Below are positions 43,363 to 52,659 of a stretch of 64,000 nt of DNA, piece after piece; position 1 is the stretch's first letter; each line of letters starts with the position of its first letter. Origin of the DNA: CAZSSM01 sp964609385 (GTDB lineage: Bacteria > Planctomycetota > Planctomycetia > Isosphaerales > Isosphaeraceae); NCBI GenBank assembly GCA_964609385.1, contig CAZSSM010000002.1, positions 121,053 to 185,052 on the forward strand, given 5' to 3'. A program made the translations under genes and the position numbers. The notes beneath the pieces were generated by a model. It ran no database searches, had not been told where the DNA came from, and saw only the letters and a program-made list of their open reading frames with translations.

Positions 43363-45765
43363 ATGATATGTGCATCAAGATTTCAAGCGTCTTGTGTCGT
43401 GATCATGACGATCCACCTAGCGGGCGTTGGATCGCCCGCCTCAGCTCAGGACGAGCCGATCCCGGCCTATCGCGATCCGAGCCGCCCGGTCTCGGAACGG
43501 GTGACCGACCTGCTTGTACGGATGAGCTTGGAGGAGAAGGTGGCCCAGTTGTTGTGTCTCTGGCAAGACAAGTCGGAATTGATCGATGAACGCGGTCGGT
43601 TCGACGCGGAGAAGGCGTCGAGGCGGATCCCCGATGGGATCGGTCACATCGCGCGGCCCTCCGACCGCTTCGGTCAGCCCAACGCGTCGGGGCTCCCGCT
43701 CCGAGGCCCTCGCGAGACTGTGGAATTGGTCAACGCGGTACAGCGGCACCTGGTCGAGCAGACTCGGCTCGGGATCCCCGCCCTGTTTCATGAGGAGGGT
43801 TTGCATGGCTATCAGGCTCAGGACGCGACCCATTTTCCCCAAGCCATCGCGTTGGCCTCGACCTGGGATCCGGAGCTGATCGAGCGGATCTACACGGTCG
43901 TGGCCCAGGAGATCCGCGTCCGGGGCGCGCATCTGGTCCTCTCACCGGTCGTCGACATCACACGCGATCCGCGTTGGGGGCGGACCGAGGAGACCTTCGG
44001 CGAGGATCCGGTGTTGGCCTCGGAGCTGGGCGCGTCGGCATTGGCCGGGTTCCAGGGGGACCTGGATCCGTCGAGCTCACGACCGTTGTCTGAGCGCCGG
44101 GTCCTGGCGACCTTGAAGCACATGACCGGGCACGGTCAGCCCGAAAGCGGGATCAACATCGGGCCGGCGGCGATCCCCGAGCGCACGCTCCGCGACGTCT
44201 TCCTGCCCCCCTTCGAGACCGGGATCGCCGAGGGAGCCGCCGCTGTGATGGCCTCGTACAACGAGATCGACGGTGTTCCTTCACACGTCAACGACCGGTT
44301 GCTCGTCGAGATCCTCCGCGAGGAATGGGGCTTCGATGGGGTCGTGGTCTCGGACTACGACGGGATCACCGACCTGGTCAATGAGCATCACGTGGCCGTC
44401 GACACTCCCGACGCGGCTGTCCAAGCGTTGCGGGCGGGCGTCGACGTCGACTTACCCAACGGCAACGCGTATCGCAATCTGGTCGAGCTGGTCCGTGACG
44501 GCCGGGTCGACGAGTCGCTGGTCGATCGCTCGGTCGCCCGCGTGCTCCGGCTCAAGTTCCTGGCCGGGCTGTTCGAGGATCCGTATGCCGACCCGGAGGA
44601 GGCCGAGCGGATCACCGGTAACGCCGAGGCCCGCGCCTTGGCTCAGGAAGCCGCCGAACGCGCCATGATCCTGCTCAAAAACGAGGGGGATCTGCTTCCG
44701 CTCGATCTCGAGGCCCTGGAGCGGATCGCGGTGATCGGACCCAACGCGGCCCAGACGGTCCTCGGCGGCTACAGCCGCGAGCCCAAGCAGACCGTCTCGA
44801 TCCTCGAAGGGGTTCGCGCCTATGTGGGGGACCGGGCCGAGGTCCTCTACACCGAGGGGTGCCGGATCACCGAGGGTGGTTCTTGGTTCGCCGACTCGGT
44901 TGTCCTGGCCGACCCGGAGGAGAATCGTCGACGGATCGCCGAGGCCGTTGACGTGGCCGAGCAGGCCGACGTGGCCGTCCTGGTCGTCGGCGGCAACGAA
45001 CAGACCAGCCGCGAGGCTTGGGCGGCCAACCACCTCGGCGACCGCACTGATCTCCGGATGGTCGGCCAGCAACACGCGTTGGTCGAGGCCGTCGTCGCTA
45101 CCGGGACGCCGGTCGTGCTCGTTCTGATCCACGGTCGACCGTTGGCGATCCCCGAGGTCGTCGAGGCGGTCCCGGCGATCCTCGACGGTTGGTATCTCGG
45201 CCAGGAAGAGGGGACCGCCGTCGCCCGCGTCCTCTTCGGCGAGGTCAACCCCGGCGGGAAACTGCCGATCACCGTGCCGCGCTCGGTCGGTCAGTTGCCC
45301 AGCTTCTACAACGCCAAGCCCTCGGCGCGTCGCGGATACCTCTTCGACACCACCGAACCGCTCTTTCCCTTCGGTTTCGGCCTTTCCTACACCGAATTCG
45401 CCATGGAAGGGCTTACCGTCACTCCGAGCGACGACGGCGCGACCCTCGACGTGGCGATCACGGTGAACAACGCGGGCGACCGGGCCGGTGACGAGGTCGT
45501 TCAGCTCTACCTCCGCGATGAGGTCAGCGCGGTGACCCGGCCCGTCCTCGAACTGGTCGATTTCCAGCGGATCGCGCTGCCCGCCGGTGCGCATCGGCAG
45601 GTCCGGTTCGTCTTGAAGCCGAGCGATCTGGCCTACTATGGTCGCGACCTTCAACGCGTCGTTGAGCCAGGCAACTATGAGATCCTGGTCGGTCCGAATT
45701 CCCGCGACCTGACCACGGCGCGGGTGCTCTGGGGATCCGACGGCGGCTTCGAACTGCCGAGGTGA
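43363..45765 (+). CDS. Secreted glycoside hydrolase family 3 (beta-glucosidase/xylosidase-like)
   Basis: This 800-residue enzyme has a signal peptide (cleavage after SPASA, about residue 28), a GH3 N-terminal barrel (about 45-365), a GH3 C-terminal alpha/beta domain (about 395-620) and a fibronectin-III-like domain (about 680-770: GDEVVQLYLRD). The nucleophile Asp lies in VVVSDYDGI, in the expected place. FHEEGLHGY and LKHMTGHG-like segments line the active site. It removes terminal beta-linked glucose or xylose (exact specificity unknown), probably in the periplasm or at the surface. Its divergent neighbour is an SSS symporter. Confidence 0.94.
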   Translation: MICASRFQASCVVIMTIHLAGVGSPASAQDEPIPAYRDPSRPVSERVTDLLVRMSLEEKVAQLLCLWQDKSELIDERGRFDAEKASRRIPDGIGHIARPSDRFGQPNASGLPLRGPRETVELVNAVQRHLVEQTRLGIPALFHEEGLHGYQAQDATHFPQAIALASTWDPELIERIYTVVAQEIRVRGAHLVLSPVVDITRDPRWGRTEETFGEDPVLASELGASALAGFQGDLDPSSSRPLSERRVLATLKHMTGHGQPESGINIGPAAIPERTLRDVFLPPFETGIAEGAAAVMASYNEIDGVPSHVNDRLLVEILREEWGFDGVVVSDYDGITDLVNEHHVAVDTPDAAVQALRAGVDVDLPNGNAYRNLVELVRDGRVDESLVDRSVARVLRLKFLAGLFEDPYADPEEAERITGNAEARALAQEAAERAMILLKNEGDLLPLDLEALERIAVIGPNAAQTVLGGYSREPKQTVSILEGVRAYVGDRAEVLYTEGCRITEGGSWFADSVVLADPEENRRRIAEAVDVAEQADVAVLVVGGNEQTSREAWAANHLGDRTDLRMVGQQHALVEAVVATGTPVVLVLIHGRPLAIPEVVEAVPAILDGWYLGQEEGTAVARVLFGEVNPGGKLPITVPRSVGQLPSFYNAKPSARRGYLFDTTEPLFPFGFGLSYTEFAMEGLTVTPSDDGATLDVAITVNNAGDRAGDEVVQLYLRDEVSAVTRPVLELVDFQRIALPAGAHRQVRFVLKPSDLAYYGRDLQRVVEPGNYEILVGPNSRDLTTARVLWGSDGGFELPR

Positions 45766-45795
45766 TGGAGATCGCTTGGCCGACGAGCCAGCCGG

Positions 45796-45833
45796 CGTCC
45801 ACGATCGCGGGCGATCGGCGCTCGACGTGGACG
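45796..45833. terminator. Hairpin between convergent GH3 and sulfotransferase genes
   Basis: An outer 8-bp stem (CGTCCACG / CGTGGACG) encloses a second stem (CGATCGC / GCGATCG). The element lies between two convergent genes, 31 bases after the GH3 stop, and is followed by TTT on the plus strand. It is a plausible bidirectional terminator. Confidence 0.5.
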
Positions 45834-45870
45834 TTTGAGATCCGCGTCGGGACCTGAGGCTCGGCTCAGC

Positions 45871-46935
45871 TCAGGCCCAATCGGCGTGTTCCCGTCCATA
45901 TCGGTAGGCGGGGCTGTCCTCGACGATCTCCAGGACGGCGGTCTGCTGTTCGGGGCTCATACGCGTCTTCCACTTGTTCATGCTGACCTCGGGGTTCCGG
46001 AAGACGTTGAAGTAATCGTCCTTGCGAGCGTTGTCCGATCTGAGGTCGGGATCCTCCTCGGGCCGGGTCGAGTCGCGGACGAACCGCTCGGTCTGCTCGT
46101 GGAACGGGATCTCGAAGTGGGCGAAGGCATGCTTGGCCCACGTCAACGGATCACGGCACAGGTTCTCATAGACGATCAAGGTGACGTTAGGTTGTCCTTG
46201 GATGATGTTCCAAGCCTCGTCGACGTCGATTCGCCATAGGAGGGCGTTCTTTTGATAGTCGTCGAAGTGGGGGATCCGGTCGCGGTAGCGTTCGGTCAGG
46301 TGCGGGGCGTGGTCGCGGAGCAGATCGGGCAGGATCGCCAAACGATTGGAACTCATCAGGTCCTGCTCCTGGCCACGGACGACCGAGCTGACGAAGGCGC
46401 AGGGGTGCCGAAGCAGATAGATGATCGGGATCCGGGTGCGTTGGATGAGCCGGTCCATCATCCGTTCGAGGTTGACTTCCTTGAAGATCAGCGGCTGGCG
46501 ATCTGGAGGGCTGTAGAGCGCAGCGTAGAGGTGGCCAAGCAGCTCGACCCGGCCGACCTTCCAGAGGGCTTCGCGTCCCCAGGTGAATCCGGCCTGCTTG
46601 GGGAAGAACGGTGGCTTGCTGATCTTGGGGAAGGCGGCGCGCAGTGACTGGTAGATCAGGTCCAGGTCGTCGCGACCGAAGTCCTCGGCCATGATCCTCT
46701 GCTGGGCGTGTCGGATCGCTCCGGATTCTCGCCCCATCCGATGGAACGGCTCGAAGCGGTAGGTGACGCCCGGATGGCTGTCCAGGATCGAGCCCAACCA
46801 GGTGGATCCGGATCGGCCGGTCCCGAAGAGGGCGTAGAGCGGGGTTTGCGGTATGGCTCGGTTCGGCTCGGGATCGGCGCCGGGTGAGTCATCGCGGCTC
46901 GGCTCGACGTCCCCCAAGACGGTCTGCGAGGTCAT
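45871..46935 (-). CDS. Sulfotransferase family protein 1
   Basis: This 354-residue cytoplasmic enzyme has the 5'-phosphosulfate-binding loop FGTGRSGSTWLGSIL (about residues 37-51) followed by FEPFHRMGRES. A 3'-phosphate-binding-like stretch, IIYLLRHPCAFVSSVVRG, is also present, so PAPS use is likely. The C-terminal part includes ARKDDYFNVFRNPE and KWKTRMSP, as in carbohydrate sulfotransferases of the Stf type. It should transfer sulfate from PAPS to an acceptor glycan. GGAG lies upstream of ATG 46935. It is transcribed with the flippase and other sulfotransferase genes on the minus strand. Confidence 0.88.
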   Translation of the reverse strand: MTSQTVLGDVEPSRDDSPGADPEPNRAIPQTPLYALFGTGRSGSTWLGSILDSHPGVTYRFEPFHRMGRESGAIRHAQQRIMAEDFGRDDLDLIYQSLRAAFPKISKPPFFPKQAGFTWGREALWKVGRVELLGHLYAALYSPPDRQPLIFKEVNLERMMDRLIQRTRIPIIYLLRHPCAFVSSVVRGQEQDLMSSNRLAILPDLLRDHAPHLTERYRDRIPHFDDYQKNALLWRIDVDEAWNIIQGQPNVTLIVYENLCRDPLTWAKHAFAHFEIPFHEQTERFVRDSTRPEEDPDLRSDNARKDDYFNVFRNPEVSMNKWKTRMSPEQQTAVLEIVEDSPAYRYGREHADWA

Positions 46936-47083
46936 GGCTGGGACACTCCGGATCGGTTGTGGAGGCGATGGGATGCGTCGCGAGAGCGGACGTTGGTGGG
47001 ATCACGTTTCGGTCCGGGAGTCTGTCGTTCATCCATTCCTGCGGTGCGTTCCCCACCAAAGATGGTCTGGACTGTGGGTCGGC

Positions 47084-48661
47084 TCAAGGTTCGCCGGCCG
47101 GGACACTTGGATTGGCTGCCGGGGCCCGGACCCCCATCGGTTCGACCGGTTGCGGTGTCTTGGTCGACAGGCCGGCCGAGTCGGACGGTGCGATCGGGCT
47201 CGTCGGAGACGGCTTGGATCGTCTTCGGAGCAACTCGACCAACTTGGACCGAAGCTCGGGGGCAACGCCCAGGATCAATCCGGGACCGATGGCCAGGGCG
47301 ACCAACGTCGGTGGTGTGATCGCGAGCACCCGGTTCAGGGACGGCAGCGTCTGGTCCGGTAAGGCCCATTGGCCCACCAGCAGGTCGGTCGCGATGATCG
47401 CCAGGAGCATCGCCCCCGGGGTCAAGAAAATCGAGGGAGCCAGATCATGGCGTCGGACCAGGATCCAAATCGAGATCAAGACGGCGACGAATTCGCTCAA
47501 GGCGATCCCGATCGCGATCCCGTGCCAGGAGAGTCCGCCCAGCAAGACGGCTCCGGTGACGATCAGGCGGATTCCTCGGAAGGCGTTGATCAGAAGGACC
47601 GAGCGGGTGTCACCCATCGCGATCGCTGCGGAGCCTAGCGGGGCTTGAAAGACCAGAAAGACGACCGCCAGACCCAGCATAGGCAGAACGATTTGGGCCT
47701 CGGCGAATTTGGAGCCGTAGATGAGGCCGAGCAGCGGGGCGCCGGCGATCAGGAAGACCGCGGCCAGCGCCGACGAGAAGAGCGCGCCGGCCTGGATGAC
47801 CCGCCGGAGGTTGCGCAGGAATTCCTCGGGACGAGGTCGGCTTCGCGACAACAGAGGCATCAGCACCGATGAATTGATCTTGAAGATGCCCCGCGATGGG
47901 ATGTCCGCCACGTTCTGCGCGATCGTGAATTGGCCCATCGCCGCAACGCCGAAGAAGGCTGGGATGACCATGCGGTTGAGTTGCTTGGTGAACATCGTGA
48001 TCACGCCCGACGTCATCAGTGGCCAACCGAAGGTCCAGCACCGTCGAGCCTGTTCGGGATCCCAGCCGAAGCGGAACGGTCGCGTGGCGATGAGGTGGGT
48101 CATGACCGTCTCCAAGCAGGTCGCCAGGAGTGTCAGAACCAGGAAGCTCCGCCAATCGCCCAACCAGGTCGCGATGGGCCAGGCGATCAGCATGGTCACG
48201 ACGGCTGGGGTCAGCTCACAGATCACACGAGGTGTGACGTGAAGGTGCCGCATATGGATTTGAATGTCGCGGTGCTTCAACCCTTGTAGAATGGGCACCA
48301 GGGCAATACATCGGAACCCCCAAGCCGTCTCGGGTACTTGGAAAACTGGTCCGGCCAGCAGGTCGGCCAAGGCGAGGATCAACAGAGCGGTGAGCAGCCC
48401 ACGCGCCAGGAGGAGCGTCTGCACGGTTCGAAGCAGCGATTCGTCTTCACCGTCGTCGGCCTGGATGATCAGTCGTTCGAACCCGAGGTCGGTGAACAAC
48501 TGCAACATCGTGACGACCAGCATGAAGCAGGCGGCGATCCCGAAGTCGCTCGGGCTGACGATCCAGGCGATCACCACGCTTCGGCCGAGGCGAAGCACCT
48601 GGGATGCGATCAAGCTGCCGATGACGATCACGCTGCCGCTGAGTGCGCTTCGCCGTTTCAT
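47084..48661 (-). CDS. Wzx-like polysaccharide flippase
   Basis: This 525-residue protein has about 12-14 membrane segments and matches the MATE/Wzx-like polysaccharide biosynthesis family (Polysacc_synt_3 type). Visible are the N-terminal basic GSLIASQVLRLGRSVVIAWIVSPSDFGIAA and later IAQNVADIPSRGIFKINSSVLMPLLS, characteristic of these exporters. It should move lipid-linked glycan repeat units across the cytoplasmic membrane. The C-terminal 60 residues are Pro/Ser/Ala-rich and outside the membrane. GGAG precedes ATG 48661. Its place among sulfotransferase genes suggests the glycan is sulfated before export. Confidence 0.9.
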   Translation of the reverse strand: MKRRSALSGSVIVIGSLIASQVLRLGRSVVIAWIVSPSDFGIAACFMLVVTMLQLFTDLGFERLIIQADDGEDESLLRTVQTLLLARGLLTALLILALADLLAGPVFQVPETAWGFRCIALVPILQGLKHRDIQIHMRHLHVTPRVICELTPAVVTMLIAWPIATWLGDWRSFLVLTLLATCLETVMTHLIATRPFRFGWDPEQARRCWTFGWPLMTSGVITMFTKQLNRMVIPAFFGVAAMGQFTIAQNVADIPSRGIFKINSSVLMPLLSRSRPRPEEFLRNLRRVIQAGALFSSALAAVFLIAGAPLLGLIYGSKFAEAQIVLPMLGLAVVFLVFQAPLGSAAIAMGDTRSVLLINAFRGIRLIVTGAVLLGGLSWHGIAIGIALSEFVAVLISIWILVRRHDLAPSIFLTPGAMLLAIIATDLLVGQWALPDQTLPSLNRVLAITPPTLVALAIGPGLILGVAPELRSKLVELLRRRSKPSPTSPIAPSDSAGLSTKTPQPVEPMGVRAPAANPSVPAGEP

Positions 48662-48786
48662 GGACGCTCCGGTCGCTCAGTCGGGGTCAATCGGAGGGGA
48701 TGGGCTGGTGGGTCCAGGCCGCCGACCTGCTCGGTTTCATGTCGGCATCGGTGGACGTTCGCAGAAGCAACGGGGTTGGCGGCGAC

Positions 48787-49734
48787 TCAGGCCTGACGAT
48801 CGGCGGTGACCTCGGGGCGCTCCAGGCCGAGCGGCTGATACCAGACCTCAAGGTCTTTGCCCAAGGCCTCCTCCAGCGCAATGATGCTGGGCAGGTAATC
48901 GGTCATCAGTTCGCGCTCGTGCACCGGATCGAGTTGGATCGGCTTCTGATTGGATTGCTGGAGCGACCGGCCGATCTGCCTGCGAATCGGTCCCGGGATC
49001 ATTCGGCGAACGAGTCTCAGGACGGATTTCGAGCGGAGCAGGCGGGCCATGGTGGCGCTGTGGACGGTGCCTCGACCCTCGTTGGCTTTGCCTGAGACAT
49101 CGATCGGTACGTCGGGATCGACGCCCATGAACTCGAAGAGCGTGCGCATACCACCCAAGGGATCTTCGACGAACTCTTCGTAGATCAGGACCAAGATCCG
49201 ATCGCTGGGAACCAGGTCGAAGTACCATTGGAGCTGTTCGAGGTAGTGGCCTTGGGCCCGATACTCCCAATCGGGGCCCCAGCCGTCGGCGGTCCGCTGG
49301 GGCTCGAGCTTGAGGGCCTCGCGGAACGAGCTGGCCGGTTCCCAACCCAAGCGCCGGAAGAATTGATAATGTGAGAAGGCCCGGCGTGCGGGTTGGCGGA
49401 GGATGGCGGCCAGGCGGACCTCGGGCAGTTCGCGATGGATCAGTTCGGCCGCACAGCGGTCGGCCAGGTAGCTCGGGCAGATCTCGGCGACGACCTGGGT
49501 CTCGGAGGTCGGTTGGAACTGCGCGTTATATTCGGCCAACGTCTTGGGACGCCGGCTTCGCATCTGTGCGTCGTTGGGGTTGGGATACGGCTCGGGGTGT
49601 CCGGCGATATTGAAGTATTTCGTCTCTTTGAACCCGGTAGGCAAGCAGATCTGGGGATGCTGCTGGGCGTAGGCGTGAATCGAGGAGGTGGCGCATTTGG
49701 TGGCGCCGATGAGCAAGAAACTGGGCAGGGCCAT
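48787..49734 (-). CDS. Sulfotransferase family protein 2 (heparan-type)
   Basis: This 315-residue protein has the N-terminal PAPS loop FLLIGATKCATSSI, then KETKYF; the 3'-phosphate-binding region corresponds to AILRQPARRAFSHYQFF. The arrangement resembles N-deacetylase/N-sulfotransferase-like and heparan O-sulfotransferase domains. It should sulfate a carbohydrate in the cytoplasm. It lies upstream of the flippase gene on the same strand, 125 bases away. ATG 49734 has an AAAGG-like site. Confidence 0.88.
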   Translation of the reverse strand: MALPSFLLIGATKCATSSIHAYAQQHPQICLPTGFKETKYFNIAGHPEPYPNPNDAQMRSRRPKTLAEYNAQFQPTSETQVVAEICPSYLADRCAAELIHRELPEVRLAAILRQPARRAFSHYQFFRRLGWEPASSFREALKLEPQRTADGWGPDWEYRAQGHYLEQLQWYFDLVPSDRILVLIYEEFVEDPLGGMRTLFEFMGVDPDVPIDVSGKANEGRGTVHSATMARLLRSKSVLRLVRRMIPGPIRRQIGRSLQQSNQKPIQLDPVHERELMTDYLPSIIALEEALGKDLEVWYQPLGLERPEVTADRQA

Positions 49735-49949
49735 GAGCGCTCGAGCCTTTCGTGCTGTGGGCCGTCCTCGGACTCCTGAGTGGATCGCGGGAGAGAGGGG
49801 GCTCAGCCTCGATTAGAATCAATCTAGTAGCGCCCCAGAGTGGCCGCGACCCTATTCTCGCGTAGGTTTCGGGAAAGAACTGTGGGGGTCTCGGCGCCTC
49901 CCGGTGCTCGTTCGTCGTGGGTTGTTGGTGACTTGTCCGGCCGGGTCGG

Positions 49950-50963
49950 TCATTTGCCCGAGGTGGATCGATCGGCGTTGGGCCGGTTGACCGTCTCGAT
50001 GTTCCGATTCACGATCTCCCGGCGGATCCGTTCGCGGGCCGCCGGGCCTCCCAGACTCTTGGCCCACTTCTCGCGCAAATAGAGCTTCAGGCCCAGATTT
50101 CGGATCCGCCGGGGGATCTTGGCGACTCGAGAGTGGACCGCGAACCAGTTCCGGTGGAACGATGTTACGTTCAGCGGGGGCAATCCGCTGGGAGCATAGC
50201 CGGCCGCTTCGAGGCGTGGACCAACCCGCGCTTCGATGATCCGAACCTGATCGTTAGTGCATGTCCGACGCCACTGATGGATTCGCCGAGGATCCAAAGG
50301 TGGCATATTGTGCATTTCGTGATACCGAAGCATTCCCGGATCGAACTCAACCTCGAGGAATGTGCAGATCTTGCGAAGGGTCGTTTCGCAGTCGGTCAAC
50401 AATTGCTCATAGGAGATTTCCAGGTATCGGTCGGCCTCTAATTGGTCGCGGAGCCGTTCCCAGAGGCTCTCGGCCTCCAGCCAGATCCCGACCGAGGTCC
50501 AGACGTTCCCCCCCCAAGCCATGCCGAGGGCCGATCGGGCCACATCGCGCGGGTCGCGGACCAGGTGGATGAAGCGGGCGTCGGGCCAGATCCAGAGCAG
50601 CCGGTCGAAATGCTTGTGGACCGTCGCGCCTACCAGATGCTTGCCATCCTTCTGAAGACGCTCGCGGAGGAAACCGTCGACCAGTCCGGGATAATCACAA
50701 TCTTCGTGAAATGTGTAGCCGCTGAGAATGTAGCTCATCTGGGTGGATAAATATTCGCGATACGCCTGAAGGTCGGGCCATTGTTGAGGAGCATGAAGCT
50801 GATCGACGGCGAACTCGAACTCGCTCGACCAGGCGATTTCCCGATGGGTCGAGAGCATGACGCGGAGCAGGGTTGTGCCCGACCGTTCGGAACCGACCAG
50901 GAACGGGACTCGGGGAAGCCGGGTCGCCGTGGCCAGGGATTCGGGATTTGTGAGGGTGTCCAT
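49950..50963 (-). CDS. Sulfotransferase family protein 3
   Basis: This 337-residue protein has the PAPS loop FLVGSERSGTTLLRVMLSTH and the HLVRDPRDVARSALG motif (about residues 133-147), both expected for sulfotransferases. SYEQLLTDCETTLRKICTFLEVEF follows, as is usual in this fold. A further segment after about residue 245 is less conserved. ATG 50963 was chosen over a TTG four codons upstream. It belongs to the minus-strand sulfotransferase run. Confidence 0.88.
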   Translation of the reverse strand: MDTLTNPESLATATRLPRVPFLVGSERSGTTLLRVMLSTHREIAWSSEFEFAVDQLHAPQQWPDLQAYREYLSTQMSYILSGYTFHEDCDYPGLVDGFLRERLQKDGKHLVGATVHKHFDRLLWIWPDARFIHLVRDPRDVARSALGMAWGGNVWTSVGIWLEAESLWERLRDQLEADRYLEISYEQLLTDCETTLRKICTFLEVEFDPGMLRYHEMHNMPPLDPRRIHQWRRTCTNDQVRIIEARVGPRLEAAGYAPSGLPPLNVTSFHRNWFAVHSRVAKIPRRIRNLGLKLYLREKWAKSLGGPAARERIRREIVNRNIETVNRPNADRSTSGK

Positions 50964-51050
50964 CGTCAACTTCAACGGTTGGGGGACAATGGGAGGAAGG
51001 CGATGAAAAGGGCCGGCATGGTGACGAGGTTCAATCTAGGACGATGTTCA

Positions 51051-52172
51051 TCATGTTGGATTGTGTGAAGGCTCGGGGGCGGGATCGTTCTTGGCAGAGT
51101 TCGCGATTGCGTCGTCCTTAACTTTACCTCGGGGAATGAGGTTGCGGAGAAAGTCAACGACGGAGGCCCGGGATCGCGGTTTGCGGACCCATCGTCGCGC
51201 ATGCATCATCGCGAACACGGCCGATTGAACGGCCAGGTGTGGTAGGTCGACGAACCGGAATCGGCCGGCATCGACGGGGTAACCGGCCTCGGCCAACTCG
51301 GCGGCGGCGACGCGGTGGCAGATCCAACGCTCGGTCGGGGTGATCTCGCGGCGCTGCTTGCCCTTGAATGAGGTGTTGACCGTCTGTGTCTGGACTTCCC
51401 GCTTCACCTCGGTGTCCAGATACGCGGCGAGTCGGGCCAACTCGTCCTCGGTCGATGAGGTTAAGTCCTCGAACCGGATCATGTGGATAGGGGCGGTGCC
51501 GCCGTCCCGGAACGCCATAATTTTCCGATACGCCATCCGCCAATAGATCGCGTAGGCCAAGACGTGGTACTCACCGGCTTCGCCGTCTTGCTTGGGGACG
51601 AATTTCTTCGAAGAACACACCTTACGGAGGTCCCTCATGATCGCCACGAAACGGACGTCTGGGAAGGTCTTGCGAAGGTCCTCCATCACCTGAAAGTCGC
51701 CTGGGCATTTGTACCCCCATTGGGATCGCCCGTGGTAGCGGGCCAACCGCGTGAGGACTTCTTCGGTGAGTTCATCCCAAGTCACCGGGATCTCGGCATA
51801 GGTCTGCTTCAGGGACTCTTCCATGCGGTCGACGTCGTCCCAGGTGGCCTGTGGCTTGAAATAGTTCTCCTCAAAGCGAATCCGTGCCCGGATCTGCCAG
51901 CAGAGGTAGTTTAGGAGCACCGCGAACTGCTCGGGGGTCAGTGGCCCCTTCGCCTTAATCGCCCGGGCCTGCTGCGTCACATAGAGGTCGTCGAAGATAT
52001 AGTAATCTCCCATCTGACTCATCAGGTGAGCCAGGAAGGAGCTGCCGCTCCTCGGGAGACCGACGACGATCACGGGAGGTTGACGAGTCGAGGCCGTCAA
52101 CGGTACGGTGGAAAAAAGAGTATCTTGAAGTGATCCAAGAATTTCACATGTCGACCGAGCTGATTCACTCAT
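51051..52172 (-). CDS. Sulfotransferase family protein 4
   Basis: This 373-residue protein starts with a helical segment and a P-loop VIVVGLPRSGSSFLAHLMSQMG typical of sulfotransferases. It continues with GYKCPGDFQVMEDLRKTFPDVRFVAIMRDLRKVCSS, which holds the PAPS 3'-phosphate-binding Arg and Ser. It is the most divergent of the group and may modify a different position or acceptor. ATG 52172 was chosen; 62 more residues are open upstream, but they are Pro/Arg-rich and unsupported. Its stop lies 87 bases before the start of sulfotransferase 3. Confidence 0.86.
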   Translation of the reverse strand: MSESARSTCEILGSLQDTLFSTVPLTASTRQPPVIVVGLPRSGSSFLAHLMSQMGDYYIFDDLYVTQQARAIKAKGPLTPEQFAVLLNYLCWQIRARIRFEENYFKPQATWDDVDRMEESLKQTYAEIPVTWDELTEEVLTRLARYHGRSQWGYKCPGDFQVMEDLRKTFPDVRFVAIMRDLRKVCSSKKFVPKQDGEAGEYHVLAYAIYWRMAYRKIMAFRDGGTAPIHMIRFEDLTSSTEDELARLAAYLDTEVKREVQTQTVNTSFKGKQRREITPTERWICHRVAAAELAEAGYPVDAGRFRFVDLPHLAVQSAVFAMMHARRWVRKPRSRASVVDFLRNLIPRGKVKDDAIANSAKNDPAPEPSHNPT

Positions 52173-52659
52173 TTCGACTGCTTTCAAGAGCAAGGGACGG
52201 CACGGAATACGACCCTGCCCGATTTGGCATGGTGGAGGGGGCACGCACGCGAGGAGCCTCGAAGACCATTTGCGAACGCTGCCCCCGACCGACACTTGGA
52301 CCGGATCGACCGGGACCCATCGACGTTGCTTCGAGATCGGTCGGAAAAGTGACCGCAAGGATCTTCCGCTTCAGCTTACTTTATCAGATGGGTCGGTTGG
52401 GGACTATCACCGCAGAGGGTGGAAATTGGGGTTTCGGGGCACGCGTAGAGGTCGATCGGCCCCAAACCAGTTATGTCCGAAGCGGCAGACCTCGATCGGT
52501 CTCTCCCTCGGGAAAAGACCGGCGCGGCCGATCGCGTCGTCGGCCTGGACCGTCGGTTGATTGGCCTCGGGGATCAATCCTGATGTCCAGCGTTCTGATC
52601 TGTGATCCGTTAATCTACAGCTCTGTATTCCTGATGCATCAGACGCGGCCCGCGTCCCG
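52173..52659. other. Divergent intergenic region, no gene seen
   Basis: These bases separate sulfotransferase 4 from the large beta-helix lipoprotein gene. The frames overlapping it on both strands lack features. Promoters for both transcription units are expected here. If the lipoprotein starts at its GTG (52846), the region extends to 52845. Confidence 0.35.
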
